Below, piece by piece: positions 20,127-30,289 of a stretch of DNA of 64,000 bases. This DNA is from Actinernus sp. WN-2022 (taxonomy: Eukaryota; Cnidaria; Anthozoa; Actiniaria; Actinernidae): contig JAOWCC010000287.1 in NCBI GenBank assembly GCA_030867875.1, positions 751,501 to 815,500 of the forward strand, written 5' to 3'. Below the pieces are notes generated by a model, which ran no database searches, was not told the DNA's origin, and saw only the letters and a program-made list of their open reading frames with translations. The position numbers and the translations under genes were made by a program. The stretch's first letter is position 1. Each line of letters begins with the position of its first letter.

Positions 20127-20930
20127 TAACAATCCTCGTGAAGAATCTAAAGAATTCCATCTCTTCCGGTTTGAATTTGATTCATGTGTATGTTGCTTTT
20201 GGAGTTTCAAGGATATGTTGATCCAAAACTACAGGCTCTTGGGGTTTTTCATTGACTTGTGAACTTGCAGGCTCTGTAATTTGTTTTGTTTTCTTAGTAT
20301 AACATAAAGTGTTGAACATGTTCATGTTCTCAAGCATGTCGCGCGTGACCTCTGTTTCTTCATTCATTAAGTTCTCTACTTTCATCTGTAATCTGGGAAA
20401 CTCAATCTTTGCCCATGCCTTGGCACATAACTATTCCTGTTGTTAAGTAGATGTGGATGATTATAAGTAAAATCCTTCGACAGCTTGTACCGTTTCCGCT
20501 AGGTCAATATCCTCGCTGGAACGAAATAACTTGATCTCAATACTCTCTGATCCAACTTACGGTAAATTTAAATCTCTGACAGTTTTTAAGAGACTCATAA
20601 TATTGGTCTTGAAGTGCCGTCACCCAAAATAAGATGTTCTCCTCGGATGTTTTAAATGCAGCACAGCGAGCCGATGGCTTATAGATTCCAATATCTATTT
20701 CTTCGAATTGGTCCTTGCAAGGTCGTCGTACGTGTCGTATATAAAATCACTGGCCATCTGGGTAAAAAACGCGGTCCTTCGGCTCCGACAATAGCGCCAG
20801 TTGAAATATCCTGAGCCTGTTGGAAGGCTTTCGCACGAGTGAAGTTAAATAAAACATTAAACTGGCTTACATTTGAGAGATGAGACTCCAAATTAGAGAG
20901 AAAGTTCCTCGCGGGTCCTCCGCCATCTTG
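20127..20930 (-). pseudogene. LINE ORF1 relic, N-terminal part
   Basis: Minus-strand pieces VTRDMLENMNMFNT and KPQEPVVLDQHILETPK match the linker region EITYKMLNEMFIDT and ...EPQESKPETPK of ORF1. The plus-strand text near 20400-20450 complements LTTGIVMCQGMG-like sequence (intact ORF1: LTTGVIMCQGICYEMWA). Multiple frameshifts. It ends near 20930 with a possible start region. Confidence 0.65.
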
Positions 20931-20989
20931 CTTTACTGTATTAAATTATGTAAATAAATTAACCTGGCGATTGTTGCGTGACCAGCACA

Positions 20990-21115
20990 GTGCAATCTGA
21001 TTGGTGTGAATTTGACCTTTAACGCATGCGCAGAAATTTTGCGACACCCAACAAAAAAAAAAACGACTTGCATTTTAAGACTCGGTGCTGCCACAGGCAG
21101 CCCGAGTAATTACAG
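20990..21115 (-). repeat. MITE end related to 1380-1515
   Basis: The complement of this stretch reads ATTACTCGGGCTGCC, TTAAAATGCAAG and TGTGTCGC-like text, the same order as at 1380-1515. It is a solo copy or end of the same non-autonomous family, in opposite orientation. Confidence 0.65.
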
Positions 21116-23065
21116 ATCTTTTGTGATGAGATCGAATTTCGAGATGAGCTGAAGAACTCTGTATCGGAACTCCACAAGCGTCTTGCTCGACGAAACGCAC
21201 ATGGTTGAAACATGGCCAGTGTGTTCGAGGAACAGGCTTGTGCTTCCGAAAGTACGAGCTGCTTTGATGATTTCGTACCGCTGCGTGGTTGGTTTTTAGC
21301 GCTTGTTTTGGCAGAACTTCGTTCCGATGTTATTGTGTCGGCAGTGTTCTTTACTGATTTGGTGGCGACTTTATATTCAGCGGCAACGAGTTCTCTTTGT
21401 CTTAGTTATCTTTATCCTGCAAACCTTCACGAACATAGGTGTTGTGCTCTACTGCATTTCGAATCTTCCTTCCTCAGGAACGACAGACTCGTTCTGATAG
21501 AGCAGCAGGCACCAGCTAGAATTATTTAAAGCTTCGGCTCTCTTTTCTTTCTGAAGTCTTGAACAGATTCTCGCCGTGGAAATATTTGAATTCCCAAACG
21601 CTAGCTTAAAACATACATTACATATCGTTGACATTTACAGCTTTGGGTTTAGGCCCTGTCTTCACATGTTTTTTCGGAGTTTCAGCTGACATTCTCCAAG
21701 CTCGGATATTTTTGGTTTTGAATTTTACGCTCGAGTTCATGGTTTTCACTTCCGCCGCATGATGATTGGATGAATCGGTCGAATGACTTACTAATTTTAT
21801 GCATTTTAATTAGTGGGTGGATATCAAAATAACCATGGGTTGCCGGCAGGCTCTCTCTTCCTCTCCTCCCCACCCCGTCCCCCCTCTCTTTTTTCCCTCG
21901 TCTCAATCCCCCTAATCTCCGCTCGCTGCGCACCGATACTCCAGAGCCGCAACGCAGGCTATGATATTATGTGAAGGGATGAATGGCTTCAAAGTCAGAG
22001 CTATAACAGGGATCGCTTGACTCTTTCACTATGGAGAAAAGCTCATTTGTGTTGACGTTCGTTTTTGTTTCTTCGATTTTCACGAATTCTAAGGAGCTGA
22101 AAATCGGCTCAAAATTCCTTCCCATTCGCACTTGAAATCAAGAGCAAACACAAAATCAGCACTCAGTCGTTACAGTACCTTCTTTAATCTTTCGAACCAC
22201 CAGGTTTGTTTGCATAAAACACACCAAGCGACTGTGAGCCGCGCTATTCCTGTCACTGCATTTCTCTCCACCACGTTCTCCTGTACCCACCTCCAATTGC
22301 ATGCTGGGTAATGGACAAAAATTCCACAAGGGGTTCCCCCCCTCTGGGACTCCGGTAGGTTTGTTTTAGAAGTTTTTACCTCTAGAACCAAGAGCGGTGA
22401 TTTGGACTCAAGCCGTTGCTTTAAAGTGACAAAAACACATCCTAATAGGTCGAGCAGGGGTAAAAGACTGCCAACTGCAGGATTTCAAGGATTTCATTGA
22501 AGAATATTTTCCTGTGTCTGAAATCTCAAACACAACAGGAAAATCCTGTGAAATCCCCTCGCAAAGCCTACTAGAAGCAAACCAAGTACTTTTCAGCCGT
22601 CCTCAGACTTAATGATGTCCTCAAGCTCTCTGACAGTGGCATTTCCCCCCAAAATTAGAGCACATTTCATTGGAAACCCTACCGAAGCAGCCATACCTAC
22701 CGTCAACGAGTGAACAGAATTCTCCCAAATGGCATTGTGGGAAAGGTTTGAGCCCTCGGCTTAAAAAGTCAGCAGTATTTAACTGCCCCCCAGTATTTAA
22801 CTAGCCAAACTTGAACCGAGGGGGGAGGGTTGAGTTAGCACTCAGGATTTCACCAATTGAGCTCACACACGATCGGACCCGAAAGAGTTAATAGAAGAGT
22901 ACAGCAGCGAGAAACTCAGTCCAAAGTGATGAATGTAGACAAGCGAGTTTATGCATTCAAGAGGTTACAAGCCAGAAATAAAAGAACGCATATTTACACG
23001 TGCAGCTCTAAGTAGAATCTTACTGACAGTAACTAGCAGACCACTTTACCAAAGAACTGGTGTTT
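21116..23065. other. Long stretch without supported gene
   Basis: Several small frames exist (for example 21212-21529) but none shows a domain or splice-consistent exon. It contains the inverted partner of the 16768 repeat (21823-21868), C/T-rich runs near 21855-21900 and a short repeat CCAGTATTTAACT (twice near 22780). Probably repeat-derived intronic DNA. Confidence 0.4.
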
Positions 23066-23067
23066 TT

Positions 23068-23427
23068 TTCAGTCAAATTCTGTTGTAAAAACTCTCTCGT
23101 AAGCGACCAACGCAAACATTCTTAAGTGACCGCAACCACTTTTTAGTCTCAACACTTGACATTTTCTATTGTTTTTTTGTTTCCGATAAGCGACCACCAA
23201 AGTAGATTGTACTGTATTTTTAGAAAATCATTACTCAAATACCACAAAGTTCAATTTTTAATGGCGCTGACAGATAAGAAACTGAAAAAGATTGGAAAAA
23301 CTTGAGCTAGAACTCCCGTGCTTAGATATGTTGTTATGGTGACAGCGCACTAGAGCTGTGCTTTTTCCCGTAAGCGACCACTTTGTTCGTGCACCAAGGG
23401 TGGTCGCTTAAGAGAGAGTTGACTGTA
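23068..23427. repeat. Small TIR element, pogo/Tigger-like
   Basis: Left AAACTCTCTCGTAAGCGACC and right GGTGGTCGCTTAAGAGAGAG face each other about 330 bp apart; the interior carries further GCGACCAC boxes. AGTCAA and its complement TTGACT also appear at the two ends. Typical of short pogo-derived repeats; non-coding. Confidence 0.7.
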
Positions 23428-24113
23428 TTCCTCTTGCATATTATCAACGCTTTAACACATATTCCCCTTGCATATTATCAATGCTTTAACACATATGCCC
23501 TTGCATTTTAATGTATATTCCCCTCGATTTAATCCCTCACGCATCTCCTTGTAACGTAGAACATAGTTAATAGAGTGGAATAGTTATAAAACCCAGCGAC
23601 CTTCTTTGTTATGTCTTTGTTCGCTTTTTTCAACCGTGACCACAGACTAACCATCCTCCCATTTTGTGTATTTGTCACTGATGTTTTAATAATCCATCAT
23701 TTCTTAGGAAATTGTGAAATAAAATACCCTTTGACTTGATTCTGAGGTGTATATGTTGATTTAGCGCGCGCTCATAATACCGCTCGGGTTTCCTGTGGCT
23801 CAGGATTGTTTACATATAGCTCGGGCTTCCTGTGGCTCATCTCGCCAACTACATAAAAATACACAAGGCAGGCAACTAAATTCATCGCCGACAAGCGAGA
23901 CGCGCGAGAATTTTGCCGAAATACGAAAACTTCCAGGTTCCTGCTCCCTCTCTAACATTCAAAATATTGAAGAACAGTAAAATGAGCTACCTTTTTGGTG
24001 CTAATTCACGGCGACATCGAGTGTTACACACTCGTAAAAGCTTCTTAGAAACCGTCAAACTGATCCAGATTTTCGGCGATTTTTTTTTCTCCCTATGATC
24101 GGGACAGATATGA

Positions 24114-25379
24114 GCACAGGTAACCCAAGCTCTGTAAGTGGCTTTATTTACTAACATTTGTATGGATTTTTTTTAGTCACTAATATTGAATAAAAAGCGA
24201 CAATACTTACAGCATGTGTTTATTTGTCCATGGGATGTCTCTAGTTGAATTTTTTTGCGTTTTTCGGCAAGTTTTGATCCCAGCAGTTCTGCTAACTGTA
24301 TACAGTGCCAGGATCTTTGAAATTTCTAGTCGAGAGTGTGAAGAAGAAGTTCCACTTTCTTCCGATTTGAACTCCGAAAGACCGAAGTCGATTTTGTCGA
24401 AGGCAAAAACATTATATTGTACAGCGTGATAAAGTGTTTCAGGGGCTCAGAAGTCTCAGCTGGTCTCTTGCATCTTTACAAGCCTTAGGGTTCCCCTTTT
24501 GCTTGTATTTTTACGGTTCAAGTAGCTGATTTATACTTTAAGTAGTAGTCTAACGGATTGCTTCCAAATATATGAGTATTTGAACACTTTTTGCACGGGT
24601 TTTCTAGCTAACCCTCACTCAGTTTTCTCCAATTCACTGATATTTTTTTTCAGTTCAAACGTTTACTCAGTCCGCACAAAAGGCGCGAAAAAACTTTTGC
24701 ACGCGTGCGCTACAAATTCCCGCCCTCGGCAAATTTATGCACGAGAGCTGGTTTGCATTTTGCATCCGAGATCTCTCATGTCCTCCTGAATCTCGCCTGA
24801 GAATGTTTTGTCTCGGACGAACTTCTGGGCCGCTTTCTACACTTAACGGCGCTGTGCAATGTTTAGCAGGATTTGTTTCTTTGCCTTCGACAAACGACGA
24901 GGAAATGTTGGACATTTGGTGGAACTGTTAGTGTTAGACAAGGTTTAAAGTGATATGGACGGACTAACTCTTTGACTTTGGGCAGTTTACTTTGGACTTC
25001 GCTTCGGTTTGCGAATTCGCTTCAAGTTCTCAATGTTTGTGCCAGTTTGTGGTGGAATTATCGACTACTTCAAATCGGAAGAAAGTGGAACTTCTTCTTC
25101 ACACTCTCGACTAGAAATTTCAAAGATCCTGGCACTCTTGGAACGAGAAGCTCACTACAAACACGGTAATTTGCTAGTTAATTTTTTTTTTATGATGTGA
25201 TAAACTGTATTTGTGCTGAATTTACTGATGGTAATACCTGGTAATACTAAGTAGAGTGGAGTAAAATTTGGTCTGCAATCAGTAGTACGAGAGTTTAGCG
25301 GTCGTGCGACATATATTTTTGTAAACAAACTTCCCGCGAGTCTTAATCTTCAAGATATTTTTCTTCCGGTTCGTTTATC
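24114..25379. other. Interior of composite element, no gene
   Basis: Non-coding. It holds an inverted pair in which CTTTGAAATTTCTAGTCGAG (near 24316) is complemented near 25125. The open frames here are short and lack motifs. Confidence 0.5.
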
Positions 25380-26108
25380 CACAGGAAACCCAAGCTCTGT
25401 TTGTGTTTTAAATTATAAGGGTTTGTATGAGATTTTTAACGAGTATTTGGTTGTATCCGTTAGGCCAGAAATACTGAAATAAAATCAATGAAAACTTACC
25501 TGGAGTCTTTATCTGGTCTTCATTGGGTTCTGTATGCAATTTCAGCGAATTCTGTTGAATTTTTACCCCTCGCTCTCTCCAACTAAGAAAGATGGCAAGG
25601 ACGGACGCAACCGCCATTTCTCGACCCCAATCACTCGAACATCGCGCTCGAATTTTCATCCAAAATCAATGCCAACCGCAACTAGACCTCAAATAATAGC
25701 ACAACAGTATCTATTCCAAGAGCCTCGTGCCATTTCATTGAAGTAATCCCCATTTCTCGAGCCTAAATCGAACACAATGTCAAAGAAATTCGCCCGTTGG
25801 GATTCGTGACTGGGAGAAGTTGGACACGCTTAGCAACGGCTAGCTGCCAAAAGTTCACGGGCTCAGAACGTACGTATATATCTTATTTTGAACACCCCTT
25901 CGTGTAAGTTGGCTCTGTGGTGCAGTGGTTTAGAGCGCGCGCTTTTGATCCAACGACCGGGGTTCGAGTCTGCACCAGGCGCTAAATTTTTTTTTTTTTA
26001 CTTCTTTTTCTCCTTTCTCAGTTTTATTTAATCTTTTCCTCTATTTTAAACAATTAGAGCCGCCTTCTACATGAAAAACATTGTTGTCTATTGGCTCTCA
26101 AGCCCCAA
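25380..26108 (+). repeat. Left arm of 730-bp inverted repeat
   Basis: Each position x pairs with 52628-x in 26520-27248. The two arms are nearly identical: the conceptual 70- and 83-residue frames are the same in both. The loop (26109-26519) is about 410 bp. The arms carry a tRNA-like SINE head. Confidence 0.9.
25911..25982 (+). repeat. tRNA-derived SINE head (A and B boxes)
   Basis: TGGTGCAGTGGTTTAGAGCG is an A-box-like D arm and GGGGTTCGAGTCTG a B-box-like T arm, with tRNA spacing. The acceptor ends GGCTCTG and CAGGCGC do not pair and the anticodon stem is poor, so it is a tRNA-derived SINE promoter and not a functional tRNA gene. A T-run (a possible Pol III stop) follows directly. Confidence 0.75.
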
Positions 26109-26519
26109 CCAGGGTCCAGGAGCCCATTGCCTCAACTATTAAAAACCCATGATACTGTGAAGTTACTTTTCTGGTTACTTTATAAACATGTTGTCGACAT
26201 TCAAGAGATCATAAGAGCTAGAAGGAAAGCTCGCTGCGTAGAAGAGAAAGGCTGGGATATCTGTTTCCTTTTATTCTTCGATTCGAGCCTGGTTAATTAA
26301 GTTTATAAGCAAATTAATGTACCAGTTAATTTTAACGGGCTTTCTGTTGATTCAAATCCGGGTTCGAATGATCGCATGTAAAGTACCGTACCTTAATTTA
26401 TTTAAGCTGTTGTGTTCAATATTTTCACAAGATTTTATGTAATTACGAGGTAACGAGGGAATTTGTTATATCTTTCTCATCATCGCACTACTGAAAATCG
26501 AGGTCATGAGCGTGCACGG

Positions 26520-27248
26520 TTGGGGCTTGAGAGCCAATAGACAACAATGTTTTTCATGTAGAAGGCGGCTCTAATTGTTTAAAATAGAGGAAAAGATTAA
26601 ATAAAACTGAGAAAGGAGAAAAAGAAGTAAAAAAGAAAAAATTTAGCGCCTGGTGCAGACTCGAACCCCGGTCGTTGGATCAAAAGCGCGCGCTCTAAAC
26701 CACTGCACCACAGAGCCAACTTACACGAAGGGGTGTTCAAAATAAGATATATACGTACGTTCTGAGCCCGTGAACTTTTGGCAGCTAGCCGTTGCTAAGC
26801 GTGTCCAACTTCTCCCAGTCACGAATCCCAACGGGCGAATTTCTTTGACATTGTGTTCGATTTAGGCTCGAGAAATGGGGATTACTTCAATGAAATGGCA
26901 CGAGGCTCTTGGAATAGATACTGTTGTGCTATTATTTGAGGTCTAGTTGCGGTTGGCATTGATTTTGGATGAAAATTCGAGCGCGATGTTCGAGTGATTG
27001 GGGTCGAGAAATGGCGGTTGCGTCCGTCCTTGCCATCTTTCTTAGTTGGAGAGAGCGAGGGGTAAAAATTCAACAGAATTCGCTGAAATTGCATACAGAA
27101 CCCAATGAAGACCAGATAAAGACTCCAGGTAAGTTTTCATTGATTTTATTTCAGTATTTCTGGCCTAACGGATACAACCAAATACTCGTTAAAAATCTCA
27201 TACAAACCCTTATAATTTAAAACACAAACAGAGCTTGGGTTTCCTGTG
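26520..27248 (-). repeat. Right arm of 730-bp inverted repeat
   Basis: Complement of 25380-26108, with a few differences such as the length of the T/A run beside the SINE head (about 12 Ts on the left, an interrupted A run on the right). Confidence 0.9.
26646..26717 (-). repeat. tRNA-derived SINE head, inverted copy
   Basis: Complement of 25911-25982, identical through the A and B boxes. The two internal Pol III promoters therefore point toward each other across the loop. Confidence 0.75.
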
Positions 27249-27662
27249 GTTTATCGGAAGCTGCCAAAAAAACTACTTCATCGGGGTGGTGTGTCAAGTT
27301 GCAAAACAGCCCATACGTGGGAGATTAGGGGAAATATGTCAGCTGTCCATTTCTTCGCTGTGGACTCTAGACGGGAGATCATTCGACAGATTGATTAAAA
27401 AAATTTGAATGTGATGACCGTTATAAATCCTTATGATGGCTCATATCTGTCCCGATCATAGGGAGAAAAAAAAATCGCCGAAAATCTGGATCGGTTTGAC
27501 GGTTTCTAAGAAGCTTTTACGAGTGTGTAACACTCGATGTCGCCGTGAATTAGCACCAAAAAGGTAGCTCATTTACTGTTCTTCAATATTTTGAATGTTA
27601 GAGAGGGAGCAGGAACCTGGAAGTTTTCGTATTTCGGCAAAATTCTCGCGCGTCTCGCTTGT

Positions 27663-29049
27663 TAGCCTGATTTTCAGACGATACGAGGTCGTCCGCTCAC
27701 TTCCTCCCCCTCCCCGTCTGATGGACTTCATAGACTTTCATGTTCCTGACGTCATAATTTCAACCAATCAGAGCGAACTTTACACTTTTGGCAAAGTCTG
27801 GAATTTAAGGAATGTGCTCGCATATTTTTCTAAATGATACCCTGCGAGCAGAGGTTTCTCATCTCTCTGCCTTTCCTGTCGCCGAGAGAAATCTCTGCCA
27901 CGAAACGATTGCTTTTCCCGTTGAACATGCGCACTTGCAACCTCCAAAATCTTGGAGGTAAACCACGTGATAAACCAGATACCAAACCGGTTTTACCTGT
28001 TTGATATCACTCGGGCATGACTTTTTGGCGATCTTTGCTGGTTTTGCAAGAGCCCACAGTATCCTTCGCAGCCGTTATTTATGTCGTCACGCATTTGTTG
28101 TTTGCCGACGATTGATCGGGCTTCAAACTACGGCTTTGTCTTCTCCTTACTTTACTGAACTGCACAGAAGACCTTGAAATTACCGTTCAATAAATCTACC
28201 TTAATTTATCCTAAAGAAAGCTTTGATTTATACCTTCGAAGAAGGACATTAATGTTATTTTCTCCACTGCCGTTTATAACAATAGGAAATGGACAATCTG
28301 AAATCTACACACAATTTATTCTACAATGTTTACCGTCTCGTTTTTTTCGGTTAATGGTAATCCAGATACCGTGGCGCATACTCAACGCGAAAAGCAATCG
28401 TTTCGTGGCAGAGGTTTCTCTCGGCGACAGGAAAGGCAGAGAGACGAGAAACCTCTGCTCGCAGGGTAGTTTATGTACGGCAATGGCATCTAAACTTTGC
28501 AGAGAAAGTCCGGTTAAAACGATCTCTGATACCCAACAAACTAACTACACCTTTAGTGTCTTGTGTAACTATAATCGGCATACATGTCAAGCTTCAAAAC
28601 GTTTTAAAAATAAAAGTTAATAGCGTAAAAGTTCTAAGTCTTCTAAGATCACAGTAATAAACTTTACGGCATGGAATTGAGACTGATAGTTCTTGTATGC
28701 ATTCTCGTACACTGTCCTGCAAATACTGCACGCAAACTTTCGTTTAAAAAGTTCCTGCTCTCCAAATAACACAGCAGCTCAAACAGGATACCATTCTGAG
28801 AAATCTACAGAAGTTTGAAGCTGTAGAATGTTTTTTCCAGTGTATGAAAGTTGATATATCCAACTAGTAAAACAGGCCGCTACTGCACGACTGTTCTACA
28901 CAAAACGCTTCAATTCTTACGCGTGTTCGTATTGGCTTATTATTAAAACAAGGTTGATGACGTCAGGAACATGAAAGTCTGTGAAGTCCATCAGACTGGG
29001 AGGGGGAGGAAGTGAGCGGACGACCTCGTACCGTCTGAAAATCAGGCTA
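27663..29049. mobile_element. 1,387-bp TIR element with 9-bp TSD
   Basis: Starts TAGCCTGATTTTCAGACG and ends with its complement; similarity continues for about 50 bp (ACGAGGTCGTCCGCTCACTT). Flanked by CTCGCTTGT at 27654-27662 and 29050-29058. It sits inside the right arm of the composite element, and the left arm retains the uninterrupted empty site (near 23896), which proves the insertion. A 9-bp duplication suggests a Mutator-like non-autonomous element. It contains a younger insertion at 27840-28466. Confidence 0.92.
27840..28466. mobile_element. 627-bp MITE, TA target, nested in 27663-29049
   Basis: Ends CCCTGCGAGCAGAGGTTTCT and its complement, with inverted similarity extending some 80 bp (including CGAGAGAAA, GGCAGAGA and GAAACGATTGCTTTT). 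Flanked by TA on both sides. Its interior is the family also seen at 2495-2935. Non-coding; the 148-residue frame across it has no motif. Confidence 0.85.
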
Positions 29050-29311
29050 CTCGCTTGTCGGCGATGACCTTGTGTATTTTTATGTAGTTGGCGAGATGAG
29101 CCACAGGAAGCCCGAGCTATATGTAAACAATCCTGAGCCACAGGTAACCCGAGCTGTATTATGAGCGCGCGCTAAATCAACACATATATACAGCAGAATC
29201 AAGTCAAAGGGTATTTTATTTCACAATTTGCTAAGAAATGATGGATTATTAAAACATCAGTGACAAATACACAAAATGGGAGGATGGTTAGCCTGTGCCG
29301 TGACCGTACAT

Positions 29312-29580
29312 AGTAGTATAGTCGGCGTCAGTTAAATACCACTTTTTCTTGTACAACAAAACTCAAAAGGTTGTGAATGTTATGGACGCCTTGTTTTCTT
29401 GCACAAGGGGCGTCATAAAGTGAATTCAGAAATCCACTTCATGACGCCCCTTGTGCAAGAAAAAAGGCGTCCATAACATTCACAACCTTTTGAGTTTTGT
29501 TGTACAAGAAAAAGTTGTATTTAACTGACGCCGACTATACTACTATGGGGTAACTAAGGGTCATTCAAAGTGTCACTAGA
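29312..29580 (+). repeat. Polinton left TIR containing a 233-bp hairpin
   Basis: 29312-29544 is a palindrome centred at 29428: AGTAGTATAGTCGGCGTCAG at the outer end is complemented by CTGACGCCGACTATACTACT at the inner end. Small arm mismatches occur (TACCACTTTTT against AAAAAGTTGTA). 36 bp of ordinary TIR follow to 29580. CTTGYRCAAG-type boxes lie near 29351, 29400, 29450 and 29507. Confidence 0.95.
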
Positions 29581-29737
29581 TATTCGCGCACCTAAGAAAT
29601 CCAAACTTGAAGTATATGTTAAAGGAATGATTATTATACTGTATATTACCACTAAATGGTATTAGTATATATTCTTTATTCCACAATACTAGCTTACGTT
29701 GTTATCTTAGTACGCATTAACACCATACAGATCGAAC

Positions 29738-30175
29738 ATGTCGAAGAAGAACTCAAATGTAGACGCCGCAATAACTTGTGATTGGTTGATGAGAGGGAAG
29801 GACTCAAAATGTCCAAAGAAGATTTCGAAGACAACGAAGTTCTGTTCCCAGCATAACTACCAAATCTCAAAAGGCTGTGCCCCATACGTACCATGCTCGA
29901 AGTGCGGTAAAGGATGTCGTACTGATTACGAGCTTTGCTCAGGATGTGACCGTCTCACCATCAAGGTGAAGTCTTCCGGTGTCTATATAAGACGCGCTAA
30001 GAAGTCCAGCAAGAAGCTAGAGGATCCAAGAAAGGAGGAGCCAAACATGGTGGAACCGGAGGTAGCATTGCCCGCTGAATCAAGAGTGCTGGAACCAGTG
30101 GAAGGTCTTGGAGAGTCTCTCAACCATGCGCTCAACGAGGTGTTGGCTGCCTTGAGGAACGAGAAGGACGCTTAG
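29738..30175 (+). CDS. Cysteine-rich zinc-binding protein, 145 aa
   Basis: ATG at 29738. Residues 14-39 read C-x10-C-x10-C-x2-H (CDWLMRGKDSKCP...FCSQH), a small CCCH-type zinc motif similar to ones I recall in large-DNA-virus proteins. Residues 47-70 hold a second cluster, CxxCGKGC...LCSGC, like a zinc ribbon. The C-terminal half is acidic and proline/glutamate-rich with a short helix at the end. First gene inside the left TIR, reading inward; a hairpin follows 24 bp after its stop. Probably nucleic-acid binding or regulatory; the precise role is unknown. Confidence 0.75.
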   Translation: MSKKNSNVDAAITCDWLMRGKDSKCPKKISKTTKFCSQHNYQISKGCAPYVPCSKCGKGCRTDYELCSGCDRLTIKVKSSGVYIRRAKKSSKKLEDPRKEEPNMVEPEVALPAESRVLEPVEGLGESLNHALNEVLAALRNEKDA

Positions 30176-30185
30176 GAATAGCCAC

Positions 30186-30259
30186 GAAAAAAGAAAAAAG
30201 GAAGAATGAAGAAGGTCGTTGCGTGGCCCTCTTCATTCCTCTTCTTTTTTTTTTTTTTC
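30186..30259 (+). terminator. A/T-flanked stem-loop H1 after the zinc-protein gene
   Basis: The stem GGAAGAATGAAGAAGGTC (from 30200) pairs imperfectly with GGCCCTCTTCATTC...CTTC around the loop GTTGCGT, flanked by an A-rich run and a T run. It lies between two plus-strand genes. Its complement recurs as H2 at 38978-39040. It looks like a transcript-ending hairpin, but function is inferred from position only. Confidence 0.65.
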
Positions 30260-30289
30260 TATTGAACGTACGACATCTATAGTTGTATC

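Larger units (their letters stand above)
23647..29291. mobile_element. Palindrome-rich composite transposon
   Basis: The left arm 23647-24113 is repeated inverted at 27433-27662 plus 29059-29291; the right arm is split by the 1.39-kb insertion at 27663-29049. Outer ends are CTAACCATCCTCCCATTTTG and its complement. Further inward an independent inverted pair (about 24308-24420 against 25040-25145) and a 730-bp pair (25380-26108 against 26520-27248) are nested. Seven copies of a CACAGGWARCCCRAGCT motif are scattered on both strands. No transposase gene is recognisable, so I call it non-autonomous. It ends 20 bp before the Polinton. Confidence 0.7.

Noticed and set aside
21212..21529. 105-residue plus-strand frame
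   Set aside because: No recognisable domain, no splice context, follows a MITE end; likely chance.
25911..25982. Functional tRNA gene
   Set aside because: A and B boxes are present but the acceptor and anticodon stems do not pair; the copy is part of a SINE-like repeat in an inverted pair.
28174..28620. 148-residue frame shared with 2661-3020
   Set aside because: Shared because both lie in copies of the same non-coding MITE; the frames diverge after about 20 residues.
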